Shown piece by piece: positions 50,901 to 54,633 of a stretch of 64,000 bases of DNA. Position 1 is the stretch's first letter, and the number at the start of each line of letters is the position of its first letter. The notes beneath the pieces were generated by a model. The model was not told the DNA's origin, did not search any database, and saw nothing but the letters and a program-made list of their open reading frames with translations. Made by a program: the position numbers and the translations under genes. This DNA is from Dendrolimus kikuchii (Eukaryota > Arthropoda > Insecta > Lepidoptera > Lasiocampidae), in NCBI GenBank assembly GCA_019925095.2, contig CM034406.1, positions 18,022,888 through 18,086,887 on the forward strand. Direction: 5' to 3'.

Positions 50901-53003
50901 ACATACATAACTTCATGCCAGTTCCCTTGCGGGGTAGGCACGAACAACATAGCGCCATTCAGGCTTATTCTTACACACCTCACTTGCTTCTTTGACATTC
51001 ATAACTCTTGTCATGCACGCTCGTCTGTTCTTAAGGCTCCTGACATCACCTTCTGCTAGTACACGATCAATTTGATCATGGAAGGTGTGTCGTGGCCTTC
51101 CACGACTTCTGCATCCGTCCACTTTTGCATTGTATATCTGTTTAGTCATTCTTTCCACATGCCCGAACCACCGGAGCATTCCTTACCTTACCTTCACCCC
51201 GACACTCTCTTTCAGAGCAACTCTCTCTCTTACTTCGGTATTACGAACGCGGTCCGCGAGCGTCACTCCGCAGATTTTGCGCAGTGCTCGCATCTCGACC
51301 GCGTTTACTCTACTTTCATGCTCTCTCTTCCATAGTATTGTAATGTTAATAATTGATTAAAATATGGAATAAATGCATATTGGTAGTTTAACATGATGAT
51401 TTTTTGTTTTAGGTATTCTATCTATTCACTATGGTAGTGTTAACAATAGTAGTCGCCAGCGTCTTGGAAGCGTTCAGGTTTAGGATACAATACAAGAGAA
51501 GCACCACCAAGAGAGATGGTAAGAGATTATATTCACATTGATACCCTTAGATATTTCTATATGCTTCACACAAGACTTGCAGATGTATTTTATATATTAA
51601 TAACCAAAACAAATAAATCAATAAACAAAATTAAAGTGTCTGTCTTTGATTTTATAATAAATTGACTGAGTTCAAATAAAAATTGTTATGTATATAATGT
51701 CTAATTATAAATGACCGTTTTTGGAATTTTTGTCTGTGTGTACAACTGAAAGTTTGTCTGCAAGAGACGCCTTAACAACTCAAAGGCTTTTAATGACAAT
51801 TTTTTATTTTAACCTTTTCGATTTGTGTAAATAAAAACCATTATAAAATTTAACTTAATTTTTTAAGTAACCATTCATTGAATGTCTTCCTTAAAATAGA
51901 CTTGACATTTGACAGTTGACATTTATCTACTCTATGAGTTGACCATAGATGTACTGAGGTTAATACAATGACTATTCCAGAGGAGAAACTTCTACACGAG
52001 GAAGTCCACACAAGCTGGGAAGAGGCCCAGAGGTTAGGGGCGAGCGGGGACCTCGCAGACGAACTCAGACCGTACCTACCGCCAGGTATCGAGGTGACAT
52101 TCATCGGGTCCCGGCCGAGGACTAAGGAAGTGCTGCAGAGAAGGATGTATCAGACCGACATCCAAAAGTGGCTGGCAGACGAAGACGAAAATGAAGGTAC
52201 GTTTGAAACTAATACTTAAATAGTGCAATTCGCAATTTTTTTTTAACGCCTATTTTTTATTTAAGTCGATAGTTGGCGATATATTAAGCTCCCAAAGACT
52301 TGAAATTGTGTCCACCAGTTATAGCTTTAAAAATAATATAGGTTCAGTAGTTTTCAGGTATGGAATTTATTCGATCGAATGTTTTTTATGGTTCCGCAGC
52401 TAATTAACCAAAAATCGAAGTTTGTTGGTTTTGTAGGAAATCTACATAGACAATGGCTGTTTGGAAGCCTTATTTTTTACAGTAAGACCCTGTGTCTAAT
52501 AAAATTGTCAGTTGCTATTGAATTGTTGATGTGAAATATTATATTTAATTAATACAAAATATAGTCCAAGTGAAGTGAGAATGCACTATTATGTGGTTAG
52601 ACACGCATACACCAGCCCAAAAAATTACAGTTTGCTACAAATATAAGTCTTAAACATGGACCTTCGAGCCGGATATGAATTAGCAACCTATATCTACAGA
52701 ATCAAGGAAGAAAACTATTAAGAAGTGACACTCACCCAGTAAAAAACGTAATTCGTAATAAACTGCAATCACATTTGGCGCCACCAGTCCCTTCTTGTTT
52801 TTATAGAAAACCCCAATAAAATCTTTCAATCAACCTATATTTTTAGCAGTCAATGTTGCTTCTTGTTGTATTATCTTCTACTTTTCCTAGGAATACCCCC
52901 CTCGACGACGTTGACGTCAAGTGAGGACCCTCTCGCCCCTCCCCTCATCCACCAACCGGAGACGGAGGCCAACCACCAACTGCGGCCAGCGGACCAATTG
53001 TAG
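11721..53003 (+). CDS. TPC1: Two-pore channel 1, sixteen exons, complete
   Basis: This is a cation channel of endosome and lysosome membranes with two six-helix Shaker-like domains per chain; the channel is a dimer. Sixteen exons join in frame (2433 bases, 810 residues; human TPC1 has 816). Domain I: S1 ~111-126, S2 ~141-160, S3 ~179-194, S4 ~199-215 ([13 protein letters not shown]), S5 ~240-257, filter I TTANFPD at 280-286, S6 ~297-318. A cytosolic linker (~320-437) resembles the TPC EF-hand-like region. Domain II: S1 ~446-460, S2 ~484-500, S3 ~510-528, S4 IFRPLRLMR at 539-547, S5 ~570-592, filter II VVNNW at 642-646, S6 ~665-688. Likely N-glycosylation sites N602 (NTT) and N614 (NSS) lie in the last pore loop, as in vertebrate TPC1. 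The family is gated by PI(3,5)P2, NAADP-linked proteins and voltage (known for vertebrates). All introns are GT-AG. Confidence 0.96.
11930..12687. other. Start of TPC1 intron 1, nothing recognised
   Basis: AT-rich intronic sequence with no open frame of note and no repeat I can place. Confidence 0.5.
12688..13012 (+). mobile_element. Helitron-like element, copy 1
   Basis: Starts with CTAATATTAATATTATAAAG and AAAGATTTGTAT, continues GACCAATTTCAAAAAATT and ends GCGGGAACTACTAG|T. These start and end forms are typical of short non-autonomous Lepidopteran Helitrons. Confidence 0.6.
13397..13906 (+). mobile_element. Solo LTR, family 1, copy 1
   Basis: 510 bp from TGTTACATGCCG to CACTCGTAACA with 5'-TG...CA-3' ends and the 4-bp duplication GTAT on both sides (13393-13396, 13907-13910). 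Inside are a TATAAAACA box-like run and AATAAATTC. No internal retrotransposon region or primer site follows. A 4-bp duplication suits a Ty3/gypsy or Bel-Pao element. Confidence 0.8.
14590..14862 (+). mobile_element. tRNA-derived SINE family B, copy 2
   Basis: Diverged copy: GGTAGCGTAATGGCTAG head, B-box region decayed, body ACCGATGTGTCAAACCTGCT and the TATGGGATGTTATTATA end are clear. Confidence 0.75.
14900..17100. other. TPC1 intron 1, unique-looking stretch
   Basis: About 2.2 kb without a coding frame or a repeat I recognise. Composition is AT-rich and even. Confidence 0.4.
17153..17272. repeat. 74-bp palindrome with a partial third arm
   Basis: 17199-17272 is nearly self-complementary (CCGAATCGGGGTCAGTTT... 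against ...AAACTGACCCCAGATTCGG, centred on AAAATTTT). Another piece of the arm (CCATACACCCTTAAGATTATGAGGG) lies just left at 17156. Looks like a palindromic MITE with a broken duplicate. Confidence 0.65.
17430..18145 (+). repeat. Threefold modular repeat (Helitron-type modules)
   Basis: A ~110-bp module (ACGGAAGAACTACTGGACCG ... ACTTTTTATCCC..AATGGGATAG) occurs at ~17475, ~17617 and, decayed, at ~18035. A degenerate run of TTTTTGTCC/TTTTGTCATT units fills 17760-17880. Confidence 0.5.
18838..19034 (+). pseudogene. C-terminal end of R1-type LINE ORF2
   Basis: The frame reads [20 protein letters not shown], an acidic-basic helix, then a run of Arg ([10 protein letters not shown]) and stop TAA at 19032-19034. 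WDAVxSFCExVMxxKE followed by an Arg-rich tail is the form of R1-clade ORF2 ends in moths, from memory of the family. No ATG of its own; the 5' part is lost. Confidence 0.6.
18838..19490 (+). mobile_element. R1-type LINE 3' end with 14-bp target-site duplication
   Basis: A 653-bp, GC-rich insert bounded by the direct repeat AGTATGCCACAGAT (18824-18837 and 19491-19504) and ending in A10. The left part codes for the end of ORF2; the rest is a 3' UTR with several strong stem-loops. 5' truncation plus poly(A) plus duplication is classic target-primed insertion. High GC against AT-rich flanks shows it is foreign to the site. Confidence 0.85.
19991..20500 (-). mobile_element. Family A retroposon, copy 3, split
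   Basis: 19991-20070 and 20302-20500 are two parts of one family A copy. A 231-bp unrelated block (20071-20301) lies between them. Confidence 0.75.
20500..20690 (+). other. Possible LINE 3' UTR piece
   Basis: GGTTTAGTGGGTAG followed by a CCGCCTCC region and GTGTCACAAGAAAAGACATTCC resembles 59990-60165 in layout (GGTTTAGTGGGTAG ... GTGTCGCAAGACATTCC). Probably the same, old LINE family. Confidence 0.35.
20738..20973 (-). mobile_element. Family A retroposon, copy 4, 5'-truncated
   Basis: Intact at the poly(A) end (left) and cut off in the CCTACCACCTG region on the right. Confidence 0.85.
21035..21114. repeat. Hairpin with ~28-bp stem
   Basis: ACTCCATCTGGGATAATGTT at 21035 pairs with the reverse of ...ATTATCCCAGATGGAG at 21087-21114, around a ~24-base loop. 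It is the form of a very short palindromic MITE. Confidence 0.75.
21254..21511 (+). mobile_element. MITE family F, copy 2
   Basis: From AGTTCCACTAGGGACTCACA to GAGATACTAATGGAACGCCC; the ends are inverted copies. The middle has GACATGGGTCGTTGTGAGCG and GATGACGTCATTAG. Confidence 0.75.
22025..22336 (+). mobile_element. Family A retroposon, copy 5, near full length
   Basis: Runs from TCCGTGCAGGAACGG to CTCCTGCAATAATAAAAAA. Shows both hairpins of the family (GTCGTAAGAGGCGAC; GGTGGTAG...CTACCACC). Confidence 0.9.
22337..23522. other. TPC1 intron 1, nothing recognised
   Basis: About 1.2 kb of AT-rich sequence. A short GC-rich patch at 22570-22640 (GGTGCGAGGCCCC...) stands out but has no clear match. 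Confidence 0.4.
23523..24170 (+). mobile_element. Probable solo LTR, family 2
   Basis: 648 bp from TGTGGCGAATG to GCACGTAACA, TG...CA ends, flanked by CTAT and CTAC (one mismatch). It has AATAAAAGCG about 65 bases from the right end followed by TGTTACC, like an LTR R/U5 border. No internal region is next to it. Confidence 0.55.
24735..24893 (+). pseudogene. Jockey/I-type LINE ORF2 C-terminal fragment
   Basis: Reads [27 protein letters not shown], in-frame stop TAA (24831-24833), then [15 protein letters not shown]. The pattern HLxR...PNC...LDHIIxxCxxF is the zinc-knuckle-like end of Jockey-type ORF2. Broken and short. Confidence 0.5.
24966..25302 (+). mobile_element. MITE family F, copy 3, with ~80-bp extra block
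   Basis: Ends ACGTTCCAGAAGGGACTCAC and ATGAGCTACAAAAAGAACGC. Relative to copy 2 it carries an additional block at about 25062-25140 between the two inner parts. Confidence 0.7.
25303..26263. other. TPC1 intron 1, nothing recognised
   Basis: AT-rich sequence without a credible frame or repeat. Confidence 0.4.
26264..26566 (+). mobile_element. tRNA-derived SINE family B, copy 3 (best preserved)
   Basis: Head GGTAGCGTAATGGCTAACGC, then GCGGGTTCGATCCTGGCC (B box), body AACCGATGTGTCAAACCTGC, end CAGCAGTGGGACATTCATGG and ATTATTATATTA tail. Confidence 0.85.
26567..27540. other. TPC1 intron 1, one unplaced frame
   Basis: Mostly AT-rich. The minus strand at 27087-26902 has a 61-codon frame ([20 protein letters not shown]) in a GC-richer patch that I cannot assign; it may be a transposon fragment. 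Confidence 0.35.
27542..27847 (+). mobile_element. Family A retroposon, copy 6
   Basis: Full-length relative with subfamily changes (CCAGGTCGTAGAGTAG, CTCAAGCAATAAAAAAC tail). Confidence 0.85.
28096..28402 (+). mobile_element. Family A retroposon, copy 7
   Basis: Shares all subfamily changes with copy 6 and the same downstream DNA, so it arose by duplication, not by a new insertion. Confidence 0.85.
29158..29448 (+). pseudogene. Non-LTR retrotransposon RT C-terminal fragment, frameshifted
   Basis: Frame 1 reads [20 protein letters not shown] to [15 protein letters not shown] and stops; a second frame continues [40 protein letters not shown]. The pattern FxPxAVETLG ... L.KRL...DxRxGxYLxQRIS.AIQRGN is a well-known C-terminal stretch of metazoan non-LTR elements. 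One frameshift near 29306. Confidence 0.65.
29548..29838 (-). mobile_element. Helitron-like element, copy 2
   Basis: In reverse it starts CTATACTAATATTATAAAG, AGGAAAGATTTGTATG and continues like copy 1 to GCAGGACAAGGTCTCTTGG. The CTAG end has decayed. Confidence 0.6.
29950..30036. repeat. Short palindromic MITE family I, copy 3
   Basis: GGTTAAAATTTGTCATAAGC, TCCATATAG, then CAAAATTCAACTTATGATTAG; decayed palindrome. Confidence 0.4.
30451..30747 (-). mobile_element. Family A retroposon, copy 8, distinct subfamily
   Basis: Same layout as other copies but many shared-position changes (TGCCAAAAATTAACAAACGG, GGCCGGAACAACACAAAG), so an older or separate lineage. Confidence 0.8.
31147..31620 (-). 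mobile_element. LINE family G, 3' end, copy 4 (longest clean frame)
   Basis: The minus frame 31563-31168 is open for 131 codons: [62 protein letters not shown], stop. It ends 75 bases before TPC1 exon 2, in antisense. Confidence 0.85.
31696..31835 (+). CDS. TPC1: TPC1 exon 2
   Basis: Completes a split Asn codon, then [12 protein letters not shown] to [11 protein letters not shown]. The last part matches the vertebrate run into LYLQEG. Acceptor TTTTATTAG, donor GTAATG, phase 0. Confidence 0.93.
31905..32010 (+). mobile_element. tRNA-derived SINE family B, copy 4, fragment
   Basis: Only GCATGCACTTCTAAGCAGTTTTCTGACC through ATTGTTACAATTATC and a little more remain. Confidence 0.6.
32240..32263. 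repeat. Perfect 11-bp-stem hairpin
   Basis: AACCCCTTCCC, two bases, GGGAAGGGGTT, next to GTCCACAAATGACGTCAC. The combination recalls a common moth repeat fragment. From here to 33180 I recognise nothing else. Confidence 0.7.
33190..33720 (+). mobile_element. R4/Dong-type non-LTR element, 3' end
   Basis: A 5'-truncated remnant coding for the C-terminal endonuclease part of a site-specific-type LINE, followed by a short 3' region ending before the poly-T-like run at 33799. Confidence 0.6.
33220..33714 (+). pseudogene. Restriction-like endonuclease domain of an R4/Dong-type LINE
   Basis: Reads [34 protein letters not shown], then [20 protein letters not shown]: the PD...D pattern is that of the restriction-like (PD-D/ExK) endonuclease at the C-terminus of R2/R4-type elements. 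[19 protein letters not shown] and [16 protein letters not shown] follow. A TAG at 33634-33636 interrupts where the family usually has Trp; the same frame goes on for 25 codons to TAA at 33712-33714. Otherwise intact, so fairly young. Confidence 0.65.
34112..34276 (+). CDS. TPC1: TPC1 exon 3 (domain I S1)
   Basis: Encodes [12 protein letters not shown] (human EGENNDKFFTHP), [10 protein letters not shown] and the first membrane helix [12 protein letters not shown], ending PTFE. Acceptor ATTTTCAG, donor GTAGAA, phase 0. Confidence 0.95.
34330..34980. other. TPC1 intron 3, unplaced stretch
   Basis: A GC-richer segment with weak frames on the plus strand (e.g. from 34416). I do not recognise it; it could be decayed transposon sequence. 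Confidence 0.35.
35024..35336 (-). mobile_element. Family A retroposon, copy 9, full length
   Basis: From poly-T/TTGCAGGAGATCACCAGACAGG to CCGTTCCTGCACGGAT; 50 bases upstream of TPC1 exon 4, in antisense. Confidence 0.9.
35388..35513 (+). CDS. TPC1: TPC1 exon 4 (domain I S2)
   Basis: Encodes [18 protein letters not shown] to LKHKRTMLK (human IRHKRTMVK). A nearer CAG at 35391-35393 would give an early stop in phase 0, so the TTTTAG ending at 35387 is the correct acceptor. Confidence 0.93.
35684..35905 (+). mobile_element. Helitron-like element, copy 3
   Basis: Starts A|TCTTATATACTAATATATAAAG and ends GCGGGCACAGCTAG|T. The TC...CTAG ends and A/T insertion point fit the Helitron rule. Confidence 0.65.
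35959..36094. mobile_element. Palindromic MITE M
   Basis: Arms of ~47 bp: TAATAAAACTACGTTTTAACGG... pairs with ...CCGTTAAAACGTAATTTTATTA, around a TCCGACGTTTCGTTCAC centre. The last motif is widespread in insect repeats. Confidence 0.8.
36193..36345 (-). mobile_element. Helitron-like element, 3' fragment
   Basis: In reverse the sequence runs to GCAGGACAACGTCTGTCGGG, ATCGCTAG|T. Same family as copies 1 and 2; its 5' part is missing, close to where element L begins. Confidence 0.55.
36353..36851. mobile_element. Non-autonomous pogo/Tigger-like element L
   Basis: Ends CAGTGTAAACTCCATGTAACG and CGTTATATAGAGTTTACACTG are inverted copies, each next to TA. CAGTG...AAACTC...TAACG ends with a TA target are the form of the pogo/Tigger branch of Tc1-mariner. 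499 bp, no transposase. Confidence 0.75.
37025..37205 (+). CDS. TPC1: TPC1 exon 5 (domain I S3-S4)
   Basis: Encodes [18 protein letters not shown], then [15 protein letters not shown] and [17 protein letters not shown]. The RVTRALR S4 and the CGGVRR S4-S5 linker are almost identical to vertebrate TPC1. Ends in phase 1. Confidence 0.96.
37255..37340 (-). mobile_element. LTR remnant, family 1 relative
   Basis: TGTTACGAATTTG ... AAAATGCCGTTGGAATTGTTATA matches the left end of the solo LTR at 63079. It is interrupted by an RTE-type LINE; the rest appears to continue from 38101, but its far end is not clear. Confidence 0.55.
37341..38059 (+). pseudogene. RTE-type reverse transcriptase C-terminal part
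   Basis: Open for about 240 codons without an ATG at the truncation point. Signatures: [40 protein letters not shown] segment ([16 protein letters not shown]), [47 protein letters not shown]. These are the thumb and C-terminal blocks of RTE-clade elements. The catalytic FxDD region lies upstream and is lost. Intact frame suggests a young insertion. Confidence 0.75.
37341..38087 (+). mobile_element. RTE-type LINE, 5'-truncated, with 13-bp target duplication
   Basis: Bounded by AAGGCAGAAAATA at 37328-37340 and 38088-38100. Carries the end of the RT frame and a short GA-rich 3' end. Located in TPC1 intron 5, sense orientation. Confidence 0.75.
38612..38745 (-). mobile_element. LINE 3' end family N, copy 3
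   Basis: Contains ACTCTTTATTGTTCACC on the left and GGTGGCCTTATCGCTTATAGCGATCTCTTCCAGGCAAC on the right; ATCGCT-TAT-AGCGAT would form a hairpin in RNA. Confidence 0.6.
38900..39088 (+). mobile_element. Helitron-like element, copy 4
   Basis: From CGATACTAATATAAAAAAA to GTCGCGGGTACAGCTAG|T. It stops 40 bases before TPC1 exon 6. Confidence 0.6.
39128..39260 (+). CDS. TPC1: TPC1 exon 6 (domain I S5 and pore)
   Basis: Encodes [18 protein letters not shown], the turret, and [12 protein letters not shown], the first half of filter I. The Asn of TANFPD is split across the intron. A Helitron-like repeat ends only 40 bases upstream. Confidence 0.95.
39335..40055 (+). mobile_element. LINE family G, copy 5 (longest)
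   Basis: Includes part of the RT region missing from the other copies. The frame 39348-40037 is open: [89 protein letters not shown]. An in-frame deletion of ~37 codons joins RKRVGLK directly to [14 protein letters not shown]. Tail TATGTATAT. Confidence 0.8.
40058..40166 (-). mobile_element. Family A retroposon, copy 10, short
   Basis: Only the poly(A)-proximal ~105 bases (TTGCATGAGTTCAGCAGAC ... GGTGCTACAAATGCTC), directly after the LINE G tail. Confidence 0.8.
40303..40402 (+). CDS. TPC1: TPC1 exon 7 (filter I and S6)
   Basis: Begins by completing N283, then [19 protein letters not shown] and S6 to [14 protein letters not shown] is identical to vertebrate TPC1. Phase 0 end at GTAAGT. Confidence 0.96.
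40690..40965 (-). mobile_element. Repeat family E, copy 2
   Basis: CTTGGCAACTAGGCCTTTAAG to CAGTTCCCGCCAAAAACTCC; closest to a family consensus of the four clear copies. Confidence 0.7.
41261..41640 (-). mobile_element. Repeat family D, copy 3
   Basis: Reverse copy beginning CTAGGACATACTCGCGAC; contains CGCGGGATTCCTGGGA and CCGCGAGAATCCCGGGATAA and the GGCCCAGTAGTTTTAACG block. Confidence 0.6.
41773..41907. repeat. (CA)n microsatellite
   Basis: Imperfect CA/CG start (41773-41831), then an uninterrupted CA run of about 76 bases. In TPC1 intron 7, about 95 bases before exon 8; open frames across it are artefacts. Confidence 0.97.
42003..42183 (+). CDS. TPC1: TPC1 exon 8 (S6 end and cytosolic linker)
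   Basis: Encodes [32 protein letters not shown] and [12 protein letters not shown]. The ATG here is internal, not a start. Matches human LLAVVFDTFNDIEKRK and GLMRFYKP. Confidence 0.95.
42474..42675 (+). mobile_element. Helitron-like element, copy 5 (clean ends)
   Basis: A|TCTATACTAATATTATAAAG ... GCGCCGGGACGCTAG|T, 202 bp. Best example in the window of the TC...CTAG ends between A and T. Confidence 0.7.
42680..42968 (+). mobile_element. Repeat family D, copy 4 (short form)
   Basis: Has one ATCCCGGGAATCCCGCGGGA block and the GGGCATATCCTAG|T end, without the middle modules of copies 1 and 2. Confidence 0.65.
43145..43389 (-). mobile_element. Family A retroposon, copy 11, 5'-truncated
   Basis: Poly(A) end at left, cut at CCTACCACCTGG. 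It ends 78 bases before TPC1 exon 9. A 247-codon frame here is the SINE plus intron read into exon 9. Confidence 0.85.
43467..43679 (+). CDS. TPC1: TPC1 exon 9 (linker to domain II S1)
   Basis: Encodes [33 protein letters not shown] and RWPYFEYLI. The [14 protein letters not shown] stretch lies where human has LNQNNTPLLSLKDF, the EF-hand-like site. Ends T|GTAAGT, phase 1. Confidence 0.94.
44006..44750 (+). repeat. 33-bp minisatellite with higher-order repeat structure
   Basis: Each unit is 33 bp, of the form ATGAGTGAGCAGTATTATTA then about 13 bases ending CATTCT. Units group into blocks: 44006-44203 (6 units, 198 bp), 44204-44434 (7 units, 231 bp), 44435-44665 (7 units, 231 bp) and a partial block to 44750. 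Blocks 2 and 3 differ at about 2 of 231 positions. Inside TPC1 intron 9. Because 33 is a multiple of three, long frames stay open on both strands. Confidence 0.95.
44822..44941 (+). CDS. TPC1: TPC1 exon 10 (domain II S1)
   Basis: Encodes [18 protein letters not shown] to SWDTWLFLT. Similarity to human (YLVVAVNGVWILVE, YLVFLT) is moderate. A higher-order minisatellite ends about 70 bases upstream. Confidence 0.92.
44992..45226 (+). mobile_element. tRNA-derived SINE family C, copy 3
   Basis: GCCTCTGTGTTTTAGTGG head, GGGTTCGATTCC B box (45061), TGGCCTCAGAC, and tail ending 20 bases before TPC1 exon 11. Confidence 0.8.
45246..45414 (+). CDS. TPC1: TPC1 exon 11 (domain II S2-S4 start)
   Basis: Encodes [30 protein letters not shown] and [11 protein letters not shown]; the codon for R544 is split by the intron. 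A tRNA-derived SINE ends 20 bases before the acceptor. Confidence 0.95.
45533..45905 (-). mobile_element. LINE 3' end family N, copy 4, interrupted
   Basis: Left part GCACTTTTTTGCTCACGAGAA and right part GGCGGCCTTATCGCTAAAAGCC...CTTCCAGGCATCC, with about 210 bases of other sequence between. Confidence 0.45.
45977..46293 (-). mobile_element. Family A retroposon, copy 12, full length
   Basis: Complete from poly-T/TTGCTGGAGTTCAGCAGAC to CCGTTCCTGCACGGAC. Confidence 0.9.
46385..46603 (+). mobile_element. Helitron-like element, copy 6
   Basis: Starts A|TCTATATATATAT and ends GTTTGCCGGCTCAGCTAG|T; the middle has AACGGCTGGACTGATTTGGC. A 5' piece of a relative lies at about 47300-47400. Confidence 0.6.
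46855..47295. repeat. TACCGGTA-rich segment
   Basis: Motifs such as ATACCGGTA, TTACCGGTAAAA, TATCGGTAA and TACCGTTA recur about a dozen times on both strands. A shorter piece with the same motif lies at 11296-11345. Probably a hAT-type non-autonomous element, but I cannot see clear ends. Confidence 0.45.
47879..48472 (-). mobile_element. Probable solo LTR, family 3
   Basis: 594 bp with TG...CA ends (TGTCGGGTTCACGCC ... ACTTCCGTCA), flanks TATA and TATG. Read in reverse there is a TTAAATACGCGG box-like site and a plausible R/U5 part. No internal region adjoins. Confidence 0.5.
48633..48803 (+). CDS. TPC1: TPC1 exon 12 (domain II S4-S5)
   Basis: Completes R544, then [28 protein letters not shown] and [16 protein letters not shown], ending NCC. 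KKRYRDV matches the S4-S5 linker KERYRNV of human TPC1, and [12 protein letters not shown] its S5. Confidence 0.96.
48973..49205 (-). mobile_element. Diverged family E relative
   Basis: Left part CTTGGCAGCTAGCC and right part GTGGCCTTTCGAGTTGCACAAG recall family E, but the middle is unlike it and the right part is inverted relative to the left. It abuts MITE F copy 4. Confidence 0.4.
49214..49472 (+). mobile_element. MITE family F, copy 4
   Basis: From ACGTTCCATTAGAGACTCAC to GAGATACTAAAGGAACGC, in TPC1 intron 12. Confidence 0.75.
49669..49864 (+). CDS. TPC1: TPC1 exon 13 (filter II)
   Basis: Encodes [42 protein letters not shown] and the segment to RIYFM. YYYLNNF and ELTVVNNW are TPC1 hallmarks. 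A short tandem array starts ~30 bases after the donor. Confidence 0.96.
49897..50083 (+). repeat. ~27-bp tandem array just after TPC1 exon 13
   Basis: About seven imperfect units of the type AAGGTTACCCATGGTTATTT, starting ~30 bases inside intron 13. Confidence 0.8.
50201..50304 (+). mobile_element. LINE family G, 3' end, copy 6
   Basis: Last ~85 coding bases ([20 protein letters not shown]), the stop and a TATGTATGTATG tail. Confidence 0.75.
50888..51334 (-). mobile_element. LINE family G, 3' end, copy 7
   Basis: Antisense in TPC1 intron 13, 78 bases before exon 14. Open frame 51179-50913 ([19 protein letters not shown]...). Tail TACATACATACA at left. Confidence 0.8.
51413..51518 (+). CDS. 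TPC1: TPC1 exon 14 (domain II S6)
   Basis: Encodes [21 protein letters not shown] and a basic tail [14 protein letters not shown]. Human has [21 protein letters not shown]. Ends G|GTAAGA, phase 1. Confidence 0.96.
51981..52196 (+). CDS. TPC1: TPC1 exon 15 (C-terminal domain)
   Basis: Encodes an acidic segment (EEKLLHEEV...WEEAQRLG) and then [19 protein letters not shown], matching human VFLGRRSRTKSDLSLKMYQ. Ends in phase 1 before GTACGT. Confidence 0.94.
52432..52690. mobile_element. Inverted-repeat element J, copy 2, truncated
   Basis: One arm (TGTAGGAAATCTACATAGAC ...) and part of the middle (GGACCTTCGAGCCGGATATG), in the reverse orientation to copy 1. The other arm is absent. Confidence 0.65.
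52891..53003 (+). CDS. TPC1: TPC1 exon 16 and stop
   Basis: Encodes [15 protein letters not shown] to LRPADQL and TAG at 53001-53003. This Pro/Ser-rich tail is not conserved in sequence, but the phase, the TTTTCCTAG acceptor and the total length all fit. Confidence 0.88.
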
Positions 53004-53127
53004 AACATAATCCACGGAGCACTCTACAACAGACTTGTGTTCCTTTGGGACGCGCTCAAGACTTTATGATTGTACCTGCGCAGGTGGATGATGGGCTGGT
53101 TTAGGATATGATTGCCGGAGATACTCC

Positions 53128-54182
53128 GGAGGTTCCGTAGGTTGGGATATTAACGTGATCGCATGTGTTCCGTAGGTTCCGTAAGTTGGGCTATCGATGT
53201 GATCGTATGTGTTCCGTAGGTTCCGTAAGTTGCGCTATCAACGTGATCGCATGTGTTCCGTGGATTGAGCTATTAACATGACTGCATGTGTTCCGTAAGT
53301 TGATACTATCAGCGTAATAGCATGTGTTCCGTCGGTTGCGCCATCAACGTGTTCGCATGTGTTCCGTTGGTTAAGCTATTAGCGTGATGTCATGTGTTCC
53401 GTAGGTTGCGCCATCAACGTGTTTGCATGTGTTCCTTTGGTTAGGCTATTAACGTGATTGCATGTGTTCCGTAGGTTGGACTATCAACATGGTTGGCCAG
53501 GTGGTAGAGCATTTGCCCGACTGGATGGCTACCACCCCTGGTCTAAAGCATGTCGCCATAACAACCTTGTGTTGTGTTCCGGCATTAGTGACCAGGTTCC
53601 AGTGACCCTTAAGAGAGCAGCAGCGCATTTGTAGCACCTTTGGTGTTGCAAATGTCCATAGGCGATGGTAACCGCTTTCCATTAAGTGGGCCGTCTGCCT
53701 GTCTGCTGAGCTCCTGCAATAAAAAAAAAAAAAAAAAAATGTTCGCATGTATTCCGTAGGTTGCGCTATTCACGTGATCGCATGTATTCCGTTGGTTAGG
53801 CTATTAACGTGATTGCATGTGTTCCGTAGGTTGAACTATCAACGTGTTCGCATGTATTCCGTAGGTTGCGCTATTCACGTGATCGCATGTATTCCGTTGG
53901 TTAGGCTATTAACGTGATTGCATGTGTTCCGTAGGTTGGACTATCAAAGTGTTCGCATGTATTCCGTAGGCTGCGCCATCAACGTGATCGCATGTGTTCC
54001 GTTGGTTAGGCTATTAACGTGATTGCATGTGTTCCGTAGATTGGACTATCAGCGTGATCGCATGTTTTCCGTAGGTTGCGCTATCAACGTGATCGCATGT
54101 TTTCCGGTTCTGTAAGTTGGGCTATTAACATGATTGCATGTGTTTTTAGGTTGGGCTATCAATGTGATCGCATGTGTTCTCA
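53128..54182 (+). repeat. ~35-bp minisatellite in presumed TPC1 3' UTR
   Basis: About 22 units of the type GTGATCGCATGTGTTCCGTA-GGTTGCGCTATCAAC; some early units carry an added TTCCGTAAG. It starts ~125 bases after the TPC1 stop and is split by a family A insert at 53495-53739. Confidence 0.93.
53495..53739 (+). mobile_element. Family A retroposon, copy 13, inside the minisatellite
   Basis: 5'-truncated (begins GGCCAGGTGGTAGAGC) with a long A tail of about 19 bases, in sense with TPC1. The array continues on both sides. Confidence 0.9.
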
Positions 54183-54345
54183 AGTGATTTTTGGGGAAGT
54201 AATAATTCACTTGGAGTATTTAAGGTTTAATATATTAATTTAATGCTTCGTTAACCTTATGCCCACTTCAAAAGCAGCAAGCAGGAAAGTGGGCAGCGCG
54301 AGTATGTAAATGAAACTCATTCCAACAATTGATATTATTGGCAAA

Positions 54346-54376
54346 AATAAATCATTAGGAATTCACCCTAAATAAA
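54346..54376 (+). terminator. Candidate TPC1 poly(A) signals
   Basis: Two AATAAA hexamers (54346-54351, 54371-54376) follow the minisatellite, about 1.35 kb past the TPC1 stop. They are the first unique-sequence signals downstream. A stronger pair lies near 59125. I cannot choose between them. Confidence 0.3.
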
Positions 54377-54633
54377 TTATTCCATACGTGTAGATTCATT
54401 CATACATATGTATCTGATGTCAATGGATCTTTTTGTTCCATTCTGATCACTTGGTGTCTTTAACTCATAATTTATTTGTTTATGAGTTGCTTTTTGGCAT
54501 AATTGATTGGCCAATAACCACGTAAATGTGATTTATTGCATTTTTTACGCGCAATGCTTAAATGCGTCTCGAGCGAGGTATGTTCCGCGACTTTGGGCAA
54601 CTCTAGTCATCTAAGGCCCGGTTCCTATATCTT

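Noticed and set aside
44006..54182. Direct-repeat arrays as CRISPR
   Set aside because: Repeats are head-to-tail with no unique spacers, and the host is an animal genome.
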